Positions 51,682 to 60,570 are shown, counted from the stretch's first letter. The stretch is 64,000 nucleotides of DNA from Maribacter vaceletii (GCF_003634105.1 NZ_RBIQ01000008.1:707606-771605), one strand, 5' to 3'. Notes: generated by a model not told the origin, from the sequence alone. Numbers and translations are program-made.

Positions 51682-53481
51682 TTAGCTTAATTTCTCTAAA
51701 ATCTTTTGCTCATCATTCTTTTTAGAAAATAATATAGCACATTCTATCATTGCTAAATGTGAGTATGCTTGTGGGAAATTTCCAAGTAACCTTTTGGTTT
51801 TAAAATCTATATCTTCACTAAACAAACCAAGGTGATTACTATAACCGAGCAGTTTCTCAAATAAAGCTAAAGCTTTTTCTTCCTCCCCTATTTTGAATAA
51901 ACTATTTATAAACCAGAATGTACAAATAGTGAAAGAAGAAGATGGCAATCCAAAATCATCTTCATTTTTATATCTATATAATAAACCATCATTACTAAGC
52001 TCCTTTTCTATAGCTTTTACAGTACTCACAAACTTAGGGTCTTTTGCCTCTATAAAACCATAAGACTCCATGAGTAAAACACTGGCATCTAAATCTTTAG
52101 ACCCATAAGATTGCACAAAAGATTCTACCTCAGAATTCCATGCATTTGCATGAATATCCTCTCTAATTTCTTTCTCTAATAATTTCCAAGTTTCAATTTT
52201 ATGTGTTTTACCTAAAATATCTGCAGTCTTTATTGCTCTGTCTATAGCTACCCAACAAAGAACTTTAGAGAAGGTAAAATGCCTATCTTCTGCTCTAAAC
52301 TCCCAAATACCTTTATCTGCTTCTTTCCAGTGTTTATTTACTATCCAAACTATTCCTTTTGTAATTCCCCAGAGTTCTTCTCCATTATCTATATCGGTTC
52401 CAAATTTTACTAATTGGGCATGAATAACATCCATTAATATACCATAAATATCATTCTGGGTTTGTTTATAAGCTGCATTACCAATACGTACAGGCTTAGA
52501 ACCTTTATAGCCATCTAAATGATCTAAAGTCTCTTCAGTAAGCTTCTTTTGTTTGTTAATACCATACATAATTTGAAGATTCTCATCTTTATCTGGCATT
52601 AAATCTATAATAAACTGTAAATATCTTTTTGCAGAATTCTTATGCCCCAATTCCGATACTACTTTTATTACCATAGAAGCATCTCTTATCCAACAAAAAC
52701 GATAATCCCAGTTACGCACTTCTCCTATTGTTTCTGGTAAAGAGGTAGTTACAGCTGCTAAAACTGCTCCAGTTTTATCGTAGGTTAACATTTTTAATGT
52801 CATTGCACTACGTATTATCTGCGCATTAAATTTACTATAGGTAGGTGTGCGGTCTACCCAGTTTAACCAGTATATTTTTGTACGTTCTAATTCTAGATAA
52901 ACTTTATGTAAATCTGGAACAAAAAGTTTTTCATTATAAGAAATTAAAAAATAACCATCTCTTTGTAGTAAAATTTCCTCGCCATTTAACACTGCATTTT
53001 TATCAAATGAAGTATACATAAACATAGTATCAAACTGTTCTTGGTTGGTAAGACTTACAATAAAATCGTCCTTTACATAGGAATTAGTAATCCCTTTTGC
53101 GTATTCTAATTTAGGGTCATACTTTACAGAAAAATGTGGCCTTCCAAATTTATGTTTTATATATCTAATTACCTCAGGAGGAGCATGATACTCCTCTTTA
53201 TTTTTATAATACCTTGGCATAAAATCATGCACTTCAAAAGCATCATCCCCATTACTATACGTGGTAATTAAAATACACGTTTGTGGTTCATAACTTTGCG
53301 AGATAGAAAAGGTTTCATCTACTAATATTTCAAAACTTCCGCCTTTTTTCTCATCTAAAATTTTAGCAAAAACAGAAGAAGAATCAAACTCAGGTAAACA
53401 GCACCAATCTAAAGATCCTGTGTTAGAAATGATAGCCGCGCTTCTACAATTTCCAATTATTCCGTAATTTAAGTTGTCCAT
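51682..53481 (-). CDS. Family GH15 glycoside hydrolase, trehalase-like
   Basis: 599 residues, no signal peptide, so cytosolic. The N-terminal domain opens NYGIIGNCRSAAIISNTGSL, DWCCLPEFDSSSVFAKIL, the trehalase-type (TREH_N) beta-sandwich found ahead of GH15 catalytic domains of the glucoamylase/trehalase group. The (alpha/alpha)6 barrel starts near residue 225 with EVRNWDYRFCWIRDASM, the conserved substrate pocket. Hydrolysis of an alpha-glucoside is expected. Trehalose is the likely substrate because the gene is divergent (80 bases) from a trehalose-6-phosphate synthase/phosphatase gene, but glucoamylase activity is not excluded. Its last 382 bases are duplicated as a decayed copy at 47.8-48.2 kb. 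Confidence 0.88.
   Translation of the reverse strand: MDNLNYGIIGNCRSAAIISNTGSLDWCCLPEFDSSSVFAKILDEKKGGSFEILVDETFSISQSYEPQTCILITTYSNGDDAFEVHDFMPRYYKNKEEYHAPPEVIRYIKHKFGRPHFSVKYDPKLEYAKGITNSYVKDDFIVSLTNQEQFDTMFMYTSFDKNAVLNGEEILLQRDGYFLISYNEKLFVPDLHKVYLELERTKIYWLNWVDRTPTYSKFNAQIIRSAMTLKMLTYDKTGAVLAAVTTSLPETIGEVRNWDYRFCWIRDASMVIKVVSELGHKNSAKRYLQFIIDLMPDKDENLQIMYGINKQKKLTEETLDHLDGYKGSKPVRIGNAAYKQTQNDIYGILMDVIHAQLVKFGTDIDNGEELWGITKGIVWIVNKHWKEADKGIWEFRAEDRHFTFSKVLCWVAIDRAIKTADILGKTHKIETWKLLEKEIREDIHANAWNSEVESFVQSYGSKDLDASVLLMESYGFIEAKDPKFVSTVKAIEKELSNDGLLYRYKNEDDFGLPSSSFTICTFWFINSLFKIGEEEKALALFEKLLGYSNHLGLFSEDIDFKTKRLLGNFPQAYSHLAMIECAILFSKKNDEQKILEKLS
51684..52065 (-). repeat. Right copy of the direct repeat flanking the cassette
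   Basis: Functional counterpart (3' end of the intact GH15 gene) of the fragment at 47781-48156. The two copies are about 3.5 kb apart and in the same orientation, enclosing two complete genes and a terminator. Confidence 0.88.
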
Positions 53482-53561
53482 ATATTGATATTAAAGTAAG
53501 TTTGATAATATTATATCGTAATTGTAAGAAAAATAGTATAATTTAATTTAAAAAACAATCC

Positions 53562-55769
53562 ATGGGTAAAACTATAATAATTTCTAATAGACTGCCAGTA
53601 CAATTGCAAATTTCTGAAGGAGGAATTGTAGCAACCCCAAGTGTTGGAGGTCTTGCAACTGGAATGAAATCTATACATAATAGCGGGGAAAGCCTATGGA
53701 TTGGTTGGTCTGGCCTTACAGATGAAGAAACTCCAGAAGAATTAAACGATGCTATAAATATTGCTTTAGAAAAACATAATTGTTCTAAAGTTAATTTGTC
53801 GCAAGAAGAAATGGAGGGTTATTATTTTGGTTTTAGTAATAGAACTATATGGCCACTATTTCATTACTTTATGGAATATACAGAGTTTGAACTGGATTTT
53901 TGGGAGTCCTACAAATCTGTAAATCAGAAATTTGCCGATGCAATTCTAGAAAATTCTGATGAAGATGATATTATATGGGTACATGATTACCAGTTAATGT
54001 TGGTACCTCAAATGATTAAAGAAAAAAGACCTAACGCCGTAATAGGATTCTTTTTACACATACCTTTCCCTTCTTATGAGATATTTAGAACCATACCATG
54101 GCGTGAAGAACTGCTTTCTGGCTTACTAGGGGCCGATTTAATAGGCTTTCATACCTATGATTATGAAAGACATTTTTTAAGCTCTGTACGTAGATTATTA
54201 GGTCTTGAGGTTAGTTTTAATGATATTAATATAGGTAACAGAGTTGTTAAAGTAGATTCTTTCCCAATGGGAATAGATTACAAAAAATTTAGAGATGCAG
54301 CTATTGCTCATAATGCTCTTGCACCAGAGAACCGTTCTGTATTACAAAAAAGATTAGACGATCACAAAATATCTGCACCAGATACCAAGTTAATTTTATC
54401 TATAGATAGACTAGATTATAGTAAAGGTATTGCAAAGCGTATTAGCGCTTTTGAATATTTTTTAAACAAATATCCAGAATATAAAGAAAAAGTACGCTTG
54501 GTTATTTTGGCAGTTCCTTCTAGGTCTAATGTACCGCAGTACCAATTACTTAAAAAGGAAATAGATGAACTTGTGGGGCGTTTAAATGGCGAATTATCTA
54601 CCGTTAATTGGACACCTATATGGTATTTTTATCGTTCCATGCCTTTTAAAAATTTAATAGATTTATATATTTCTAGTGATATTGCATGGCTAACCCCATT
54701 AAGAGACGGTATGAACCTTGTTGCTAAAGAATATATTGCTACAAGGATAGACAAAACAGGTGTTCTTATTTTAAGTGAAATGGCAGGTTCTGCTTATGAA
54801 ATGAATGAGGCCTTACTTATTAACCCTAATAATTTTGAACACCAAGCAGAAACATTAAAAAAAGCTATTACAATGCCTAAAAAAGAGCAAATGGCGCGTA
54901 ATATGTTCTTACAAAAAAGATTAGAACGTTATAATGTAGAAGTTTGGGCACAAGAATTTATGACGGCACTAAAAAACCAAATAGAAAACAACGAAGCATT
55001 TGTTTCTAAGAAAATTAATGATACAATTCTCTCTAAAATTACTACGAAATATAAAAATGCTACAAACAGACTTGTATTTTTAGATTATGATGGCACATTA
55101 GCAGATTTTCATAACGACCCACAACAAGCCTCACCAGACAAAGCATTATATGAGGTTTTAGATAAAATACATAACCAGAAAAACACTACCCTTTTCCTAA
55201 TAAGTGGTAGAGATAAGCAAACATTTACAAAATGGTTCTTACATAAAAAATACAATATGATTGTAGAGCATGGGGTTTGGATTTCTAGAAACGGAGAAGA
55301 GTTTTCTTTATTAGAAAACGTAAAATCGGACTGGATGCATAAAATTAAACCGGTATTAGAATCTTTTGTAGACCGTACTCCAGGTTCTTTTATTGAAGAA
55401 AAAAACTATTCTCTTGCGTGGCATTATCGTAATACCGACCCAGATTTTGGAGAAAAACGTGCTACAGAACTTAATACCGTACTTACTAGTCTTACGAGCA
55501 ATGATACACTAAGTGTTTTAAACGGAAATAAAGTAATGGAAGTTAAAAGTAGTAATGTAAATAAAGGAAGAGCCGCTGTGCGTATGCTTAGCGAATCTGA
55601 TTTTGATTTTGTATTTGCTATGGGAGATGATTGGACCGATGAGTATATGTTTGAGGAACTTCCAGAAAGCACTATATCCGTAAAAGTAGGAAGGCAAAAA
55701 ACACAAGCTAAGTACTTTATTGAAAACACAAAAAAAGTAAGAGAATTAATAGGGAAATTTGCGGAATAA
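53562..55769 (+). CDS. Bifunctional trehalose-6-phosphate synthase/phosphatase
   Basis: Makes trehalose from UDP-glucose (or another NDP-glucose) and glucose-6-phosphate, then removes the phosphate. 735 residues. The GT20 synthase domain covers about 1-465: IIISNRLPVQLQ, WPLFHYFMEYTEFELDFWES, WVHDYQLMLVPQMIKEKRPN, FFLHIPFPSYEIFRTIPWR, DRLDYSKGIAKRISAFE, LRDGMNLVAKEYIATR. The HAD phosphatase domain covers about 500-735: LVFLDYDGTLADF (Asp508 nucleophile, Asp510) and FAMGDDWTDEYMF. This OtsA-OtsB fusion is common in Bacteroidota. Divergent from the GH15 gene; the MFS gene follows 72 bases later. Confidence 0.94.
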   Translation: MGKTIIISNRLPVQLQISEGGIVATPSVGGLATGMKSIHNSGESLWIGWSGLTDEETPEELNDAINIALEKHNCSKVNLSQEEMEGYYFGFSNRTIWPLFHYFMEYTEFELDFWESYKSVNQKFADAILENSDEDDIIWVHDYQLMLVPQMIKEKRPNAVIGFFLHIPFPSYEIFRTIPWREELLSGLLGADLIGFHTYDYERHFLSSVRRLLGLEVSFNDINIGNRVVKVDSFPMGIDYKKFRDAAIAHNALAPENRSVLQKRLDDHKISAPDTKLILSIDRLDYSKGIAKRISAFEYFLNKYPEYKEKVRLVILAVPSRSNVPQYQLLKKEIDELVGRLNGELSTVNWTPIWYFYRSMPFKNLIDLYISSDIAWLTPLRDGMNLVAKEYIATRIDKTGVLILSEMAGSAYEMNEALLINPNNFEHQAETLKKAITMPKKEQMARNMFLQKRLERYNVEVWAQEFMTALKNQIENNEAFVSKKINDTILSKITTKYKNATNRLVFLDYDGTLADFHNDPQQASPDKALYEVLDKIHNQKNTTLFLISGRDKQTFTKWFLHKKYNMIVEHGVWISRNGEEFSLLENVKSDWMHKIKPVLESFVDRTPGSFIEEKNYSLAWHYRNTDPDFGEKRATELNTVLTSLTSNDTLSVLNGNKVMEVKSSNVNKGRAAVRMLSESDFDFVFAMGDDWTDEYMFEELPESTISVKVGRQKTQAKYFIENTKKVRELIGKFAE

Positions 55770-55841
55770 TTATAGATTAACGTAAGTCTCTACAAAACTT
55801 AACGACAAAGTTTTGGTTAACCTATTTTCATTGTATTTCCA

Positions 55842-57014
55842 TTGCCAATAAAACGACATATTTTACCTTCGATAATATTTGCTCAATTTGCAGGTACATC
55901 GTTGTGGTTTGCCGGAAATGCTATAATAGAACCTTTAATACTAAAAACAGGATTAGGCACTGAAATAATGAGCTATGTTCTGTCTTCTGTACAGTTTGGG
56001 TTTATTATTGGAACTCTAGTTTTTTCCCTTTTAATGCTTGCAGACCGTTTCTCCCCTTCTAGAGTGTTTATGCTTTCTGCAGTATTAGCTGCCATTTGTA
56101 ACTTTAGTTTGTTAACAGATACCATTTCGCAATGGCATTTACTTTTTGCCAGATTTGGAACAGGTTTTTTTCTTGCTGGAATTTATCCTGTAGGTATGAA
56201 AATAGCATCAGACTATTATAAGGAAGGATTAGGAAAAGCTTTGGGATATTTAGTAGGAGCTTTAGTATTTGGCACATCTTTCCCCTATCTAATGGATAGT
56301 TTTATACCGCCTGGAGATTATCACATCATTATAAAAACAACTTCTTTATTAGCTGTTTTTGGTGGTATTTTAATAGATTTTTGGGTTCCAAATGGTCCGT
56401 TTTGTAAACCAATTAGTAAATTAAAATTTAAGGAAGCAAAGGGCTTATTAAAAATAAAATCTTTTAAAAAAGCAGCTATTGGATATTTTGGTCATATGTG
56501 GGAATTATATGCTTTTTGGGCTTTTACACCTTTGGCAATTAAAACCTATAACCAAATAAATAAGCAAGCATTCCAAGTATCGCTAACTACAGGAATTATA
56601 ATTGCTCTTGGAGGTATTGCGTGTATTGGTGGCGGATTTATTTCGCAACGTTTTGGGAGTTACAAAGTTGCTTTTTACTCATTAGTTGTCTCAGGCTTAT
56701 TTTGTATCGTTTCTCCCCTACTATTTGAGCTCCCTGTATATTTATTTATTTTCGGGTGGGCTATTTGGGGAATGGCAGTTGTTGCAGATTCTCCACAATT
56801 TTCTAATCAAGTTACCATGGCAGTGCCAATTCATTTAAAAGCTACTGCATTAACTATTACAAATTGTATTGGTTTCACTGTAAGCATTTTAAGTATTCAA
56901 CTACTCTCCTACTTAACTACTATATTTTCTGTAAATTACATATACGTTTTTTTAGCAATTGGTCCTGTAGTTGGAGTACTCTCCTTTATTCAAAAAGCGA
57001 AAAAGGGAAATTAA
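55842..57014 (+). CDS. MFS transporter (TTG start)
   Basis: 390 residues, about 12 membrane helices. The first helix contains IIFAQFAGTSLWFAGNAIIE, and the helix 2-3 loop has MLADRFSPSRVF, a loose match to the MFS loop motif. Between an in-frame TAA at 55818 and the first helix there is no ATG, so TTG at 55842 is the likely start. Substrate unknown; its position after the trehalose gene suggests a sugar or an osmolyte, but this is guesswork. Its last four bases overlap the convergent secreted-protein gene. Confidence 0.85.
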   Translation: MPIKRHILPSIIFAQFAGTSLWFAGNAIIEPLILKTGLGTEIMSYVLSSVQFGFIIGTLVFSLLMLADRFSPSRVFMLSAVLAAICNFSLLTDTISQWHLLFARFGTGFFLAGIYPVGMKIASDYYKEGLGKALGYLVGALVFGTSFPYLMDSFIPPGDYHIIIKTTSLLAVFGGILIDFWVPNGPFCKPISKLKFKEAKGLLKIKSFKKAAIGYFGHMWELYAFWAFTPLAIKTYNQINKQAFQVSLTTGIIIALGGIACIGGGFISQRFGSYKVAFYSLVVSGLFCIVSPLLFELPVYLFIFGWAIWGMAVVADSPQFSNQVTMAVPIHLKATALTITNCIGFTVSILSIQLLSYLTTIFSVNYIYVFLAIGPVVGVLSFIQKAKKGN

Positions 57015-57475
57015 TTTTTAATTATTTTAGCTTTTTGCTTTTTAATCAAATTTAGAACTGCATTGGCTTTCATAAGGTCAAAACCACTTAATGAAAACTC
57101 ACCATTAGGTATCTCGCTGTTTAAATAGGCATTACTTAAGATTACATTATCTAGAACTAATGCAATTCTTTGCGCAGGAATACTAATATTATTACTAATC
57201 TGCTGTAATTTTATTGTTCCCAAATCATTTAACTGAAACCTTAATAAATAATCATCTTGGTATTGAGAAATTACAGTTTCCATTTCTTCTATTTCAGATA
57301 AATGAATCACAGCTGTACTATCTACATAAACCATTTCTTCTTTCTCTAATTCTCGAAGAGGAATACCTTCATTCTTTTCATTTACCAAGAAAAATCCAGA
57401 ATAATTAGTTTGAGAAAAACTTATAAACGAGGTAAGTAAAAAAACTAAAAGAGAAAAAAAAGATATATTTTTCAT
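57011..57475 (-). CDS. Secreted SecD-P1-like protein
   Basis: 154 residues. A signal peptide ends ISFSQ (about residue 22). The C-terminal half (FQLNDLGTIKLQQISNNIS, RIALVLDNVILSNAYLNSEI, GEFSLSGFDLMKANAVLNLI) follows the pattern of the SecD/SecDF P1 head, where a V.DG.V.SAP segment precedes a G..I.G motif and a helix. There is no translocase membrane domain, so it is a free periplasmic protein. The resemblance is by eye and untested. Last gene of the SPFH operon (12-base gap) and convergent with the MFS gene, overlapping it by four bases. Confidence 0.65.
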   Translation of the reverse strand: MKNISFFSLLVFLLTSFISFSQTNYSGFFLVNEKNEGIPLRELEKEEMVYVDSTAVIHLSEIEEMETVISQYQDDYLLRFQLNDLGTIKLQQISNNISIPAQRIALVLDNVILSNAYLNSEIPNGEFSLSGFDLMKANAVLNLIKKQKAKIIKN

Positions 57476-57487
57476 AAATATTTAAAC

Positions 57488-58468
57488 TTACATAGAGTCT
57501 AATAATTGTTGCTTTTTAGCTTGGTATTCGTCTTCGGATATTAATTCGTCTTCAAAAAGCTCTTTTAGGTCTTTTAATTTAGAACGTACATCTGACTTTT
57601 CAGATTTACTCTCACTTGGTGTTTGCATTGTTTTGCCCATTTCTACACCTGCAAACATACCCATACTAGCACCCGCCATTCCTTGGTTTTTGGCAGCATC
57701 TCTCATGGCTTTTAATTTTTGTAATTCCGCAAAATCTACTCCAGCTATGTTTGCCGATTTTACTTCTGCTTGTACATCACTTACCTCACCAATACGTTTT
57801 TCAGTTTCAGGGTCAAAAGAGGTTCCTTCAATTCTAAAATCTAACAACTCAAAACCTAAATCTTCAAAAATAGAAGTTGTCTTATTTTTTGCTTCACTAG
57901 CTATCAATTCAATATTACTATCAATCTCAGCATATGAAAATTTGGCGTTAGCTAAGTAATTAGAAATGGGTTGAGTTACTCTAGATAAAAAAACTTCTTG
58001 TAATTGATCTACAAAATAATCTAACTTACCAAAAAGGAAATTTACAAAAAACGATTTAGCGTCTGTAATTCTAATAGAATAATTTCCATAACCTCTTAAT
58101 TGTACTGGAAAACCATAAACGGGATCGTTATATTTTATAGGAATACGTGTACCCCAACGAACATTTAACATATCGGCCTTTCTATAAAACCAAATACCTG
58201 TTTTATGCTCACTTTCAAAAAGGTTCATAAACTTTTTTAGGGTTGTAAAAAAAGGTTTATTCCCTGTTTTTAAATCATAAATACCTTCCTCATCAAAAAC
58301 GCCTTCTACTTTTCCTTCGTAGGTAAAAATACATCCTTGTCCTGGTTCTAAAATTAATTTAGAGGCATTTTTAACTTCATCACCTTGATCAATAAATTTA
58401 TAAAAAAGTTGAAATTCTCTAGGATTCTCCCATTGAATAACAGAACGCATTTGCTTTTTAATATTCAT
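57488..58468 (-). CDS. SPFH-domain protein with C-terminal SHOCT domain (YdjI-like)
   Basis: 326 residues, cytosolic, no membrane helix. The N-terminal SPFH (Band-7) domain spans about 25-240: SKLILEPGQGCIFTYEGKVE, MLNVRWGTRIPIKYNDPVYG, DLGFELLDFRIEGTSFDPE. A linker rich in Gly and Met (QGMAGASMGMFAGVEMGKTM) leads to a SHOCT domain at about 297-326 (LKDLKELFEDELISEDEYQA KKQQLLDS, read as two blocks). This is the architecture of virion-core-protein-like SPFH proteins such as Bacillus YdjI, which form large assemblies at membranes under stress. It sits 22 bases from the YcxB-like gene in a six-gene operon. Confidence 0.88.
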   Translation of the reverse strand: MNIKKQMRSVIQWENPREFQLFYKFIDQGDEVKNASKLILEPGQGCIFTYEGKVEGVFDEEGIYDLKTGNKPFFTTLKKFMNLFESEHKTGIWFYRKADMLNVRWGTRIPIKYNDPVYGFPVQLRGYGNYSIRITDAKSFFVNFLFGKLDYFVDQLQEVFLSRVTQPISNYLANAKFSYAEIDSNIELIASEAKNKTTSIFEDLGFELLDFRIEGTSFDPETEKRIGEVSDVQAEVKSANIAGVDFAELQKLKAMRDAAKNQGMAGASMGMFAGVEMGKTMQTPSESKSEKSDVRSKLKDLKELFEDELISEDEYQAKKQQLLDSM

Positions 58469-58490
58469 ATTCTTTTATTTTAAAGACTCC

Positions 58491-58988
58491 TTATTCTTTT
58501 AGCTTATAATTAAGTCCTTTTTGATTTTTTATAATATCTCTAAATTCAGATTGTTTACTTCCAAGCGTTTCTTTAGGAATCATGTAAAAAGATTGCTTAC
58601 TATGATAAATTAAAAACCAACCTTTAAGTTCTTTAACCTTGTGTATGCTAGACCACTTTAATTCCGTTTTAAAAGATTCTCCAGTAATTTTAATAGTATC
58701 CTCGATAAATTCAAACTCCGTTTTTTCTTGTAACATTTTATTAGAATAAAAACTACGTTTAGCTATTCTTTTTGATAAAATTAAAGGATATAAAATCATA
58801 AATACCCCGAAAGAAAAAAAGAGTGTTATAAGAAATAATTTTTCGGGCGATTTCAAAAGAGAAAAGCATCCTAACAACAATAATAGAATTCCATATCCTA
58901 CTACAAAAATTCCTTTTTTTTGTGTGTAAGTATTCTGTGAAAGTAATTTTAAATACCTCCTAAAATCATATTTAATCTTTATTTTCAT
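58491..58988 (-). CDS. YcxB-like membrane protein
   Basis: 165 residues. A basic N-terminus (MKIKIKYDFRRYLKLLSQNT) precedes two closely spaced membrane helices (about 26-45 and 50-71), then a soluble C-terminal domain TEFEFIEDTIKITGESFKTE, LKWSSIHKVKELKGWFLIYH, FYMIPKETLGSKQ that matches the YcxB-like C-terminal PH-like fold. Its function is unknown in the family; a membrane-signalling or anchoring role is likely. Part of the six-gene operon, with 20-22 base gaps on either side. Confidence 0.75.
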   Translation of the reverse strand: MKIKIKYDFRRYLKLLSQNTYTQKKGIFVVGYGILLLLLGCFSLLKSPEKLFLITLFFSFGVFMILYPLILSKRIAKRSFYSNKMLQEKTEFEFIEDTIKITGESFKTELKWSSIHKVKELKGWFLIYHSKQSFYMIPKETLGSKQSEFRDIIKNQKGLNYKLKE

Positions 58989-59008
58989 TGCACACTTTCA
59001 AGTATCTT

Positions 59009-59572
59009 CTAAAAATCAATATCGCCACCTAAATCTACTGCATCGTTTTTATAATGCTCTGTCCAATGATCTTCCCATTTTTTCATGATAGCAGAAACCT
59101 CTCTAAATCTTTGCTCGTACTCTGGATGCTCGGTATTTAAATACTCTCTAGAATAGTTAGAATAATGCATATTTAATTGCCCCCAATGTTGTAAATTTAA
59201 ATCGTACTGCTCTATAATAGCAACAGCATCCATACCATGTTCTGAAGCTATGGTTTGATGGTTAATTATTTTTTGATACACATCAAAATCTGGCACTTTC
59301 ACTAAAAGATCCTCTATAGAAGGTACATCCGAAGCTACATTTGCAAACTTACCAACCTTAGGATTTGTAAAAAAACCACTATACGTAGTAGCTGCAGACA
59401 TATCATTAGCCATTAAGTCGCCTAATTTTCCACCCCATTCTTCGTTTGTTTTTTGCCATACTGGCAATTCAATCCCTAATACTTTACACACCTCTTCTAC
59501 ATCCATACCTTGTGCTATGTTTCCACATGCTGCTCCCCAATCTTCAAAAGTTACTCCGTTTATTGCTTCCAT
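59009..59572 (-). CDS. Conserved protein of unknown function in the SPFH operon
   Basis: 187 residues, acidic, no signal peptide or membrane helix. Trp-rich. Readable blocks are NGVTFEDWGAACGNIAQGMD, VWQKTNEEWGGKLGDLMAND, YNLQHWGQLNMHYSNYSREY-type helical text near residue 135 (actual DLNLQHWGQLNMHY) and MKKWEDHWTEHYKNDAVDLG. It resembles uncharacterised Bacteroidota families, whose numbers I cannot confirm. It starts six bases after the zinc-ribbon coiled-coil gene, so translational coupling is likely. No enzyme motif visible. Confidence 0.7.
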   Translation of the reverse strand: MEAINGVTFEDWGAACGNIAQGMDVEEVCKVLGIELPVWQKTNEEWGGKLGDLMANDMSAATTYSGFFTNPKVGKFANVASDVPSIEDLLVKVPDFDVYQKIINHQTIASEHGMDAVAIIEQYDLNLQHWGQLNMHYSNYSREYLNTEHPEYEQRFREVSAIMKKWEDHWTEHYKNDAVDLGGDIDF

Positions 59573-59578
59573 ATTTAA

Positions 59579-60358
59579 TTAATTTAATTGTATTTCTTTA
59601 TGTTTTTCAAATTCTGTTTTCTTACGTTCTAAATCTGCCTTTAATCTACCAGCTGCATCGGAATTTAACTTTATTCTTTCGTTAAAATATTTTTCCCAAT
59701 AGCTGTAGTATGCTTTTTCATAGTCCACCCAATGTTTATCTCCTCGTTCTGACTTTCGAAGAGCCTGTAATTCATCAACCTTTTGGTTCATGATTTCATA
59801 TTCTGGCTGACAAATGATGGCTACAATATTATCTACAATGCCCCAACCAATTTTCATAAACTTGGTTTCTGGTTCTATGGTATTTACTGCATTGCAATAC
59901 CCACAGGTTATGTATTGTGCTCTAAAAATGTCTTTCTTCACCTCTATCCGTGCATCACATTGGGAGCATTTCGATTTTTTATTTGCAATTTGTATCGCAT
60001 GGTCATAAAACTTTTGCGAAAGTTCTCCTTCTAATTTTCTCTGGAAACTTTCTAATGCGTAGATTAATTTATGGCGTAAATCGTATCCCTTATCATTCTC
60101 ATCATAATGAAAATCGCCCAAAGCTTCCATTTCCGGTTGCACCTTAGTATCCCAAACGGCACCTATTTTTTCAATCAAATCATTAATCTGCGCTTTCATG
60201 CCACTCCACGAACGCATTGCAGTTTCATATTCATAATCCGTTTCTACCAATTGTTCATGGCAGGCTTCTTTAGCATGCGCAAGAGACTCATTAAATCGTT
60301 GTTCTATTTTTTGTAAAAAAGAATCCCATCGTTGTATTAATTCTTGTTGATTAGCCAT
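59579..60358 (-). CDS. Coiled-coil protein with an internal zinc ribbon
   Basis: 259 residues, soluble and strongly helical. The N-terminal half (LIQRWDSFLQKIEQRFNESL, SFQRKLEGELSQKFYDHAIQ) and the C-terminus (GRLKADLERKKTEFEKHKEI) look like coiled coils. Between them, at about 133-157, CSQCDARIEVKKDIF and CGYCNAVNTIEPET give two CxxC pairs spaced for one zinc ribbon. The long charged helices recall PspA-like or scaffold proteins. Operon context with an SPFH protein suggests a membrane-associated complex, but no function is known. Two-base gap to the small zinc-ribbon gene upstream and six bases to the next gene. Confidence 0.75.
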   Translation of the reverse strand: MANQQELIQRWDSFLQKIEQRFNESLAHAKEACHEQLVETDYEYETAMRSWSGMKAQINDLIEKIGAVWDTKVQPEMEALGDFHYDENDKGYDLRHKLIYALESFQRKLEGELSQKFYDHAIQIANKKSKCSQCDARIEVKKDIFRAQYITCGYCNAVNTIEPETKFMKIGWGIVDNIVAIICQPEYEIMNQKVDELQALRKSERGDKHWVDYEKAYYSYWEKYFNERIKLNSDAAGRLKADLERKKTEFEKHKEIQLN

Positions 60359-60360
60359 AC

Positions 60361-60570
60361 TTATACATCTGCCTTAAAATTTTCTACATTCTCCATAAAT
60401 GGTAATCTACAATAATCACATTTTGCCAAGTTAGAATTCTTAGGTCTAGGTGCTCCGCAAGAATTACACTGTATTGTACTAACTGAGGTACTTGTAGATT
60501 TCCCCCTATCGTGCAAAGCACTTTTGGAAGTTTCGGCGTTGTTAGTTATTTTTTTAAAAGGATTTCCCAT
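60361..60570 (-). CDS. Small zinc-ribbon protein, first gene of the SPFH operon
   Basis: 69 residues. An Asn/Ser/Thr-rich, probably disordered N-terminus (MGNPFKKITNNAETSKSALH) is followed by a zinc ribbon with CNSCGAPRPKNS and CDYCRLPFM, i.e. two CxxC pairs about 15 residues apart. No membrane segment. It resembles the zinc-ribbon tips of double-zinc-ribbon proteins that occur beside SPFH genes. The stop is two bases from the next gene's start, so the pair is tightly coupled. Confidence 0.75.
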   Translation of the reverse strand: MGNPFKKITNNAETSKSALHDRGKSTSTSVSTIQCNSCGAPRPKNSNLAKCDYCRLPFMENVENFKADV

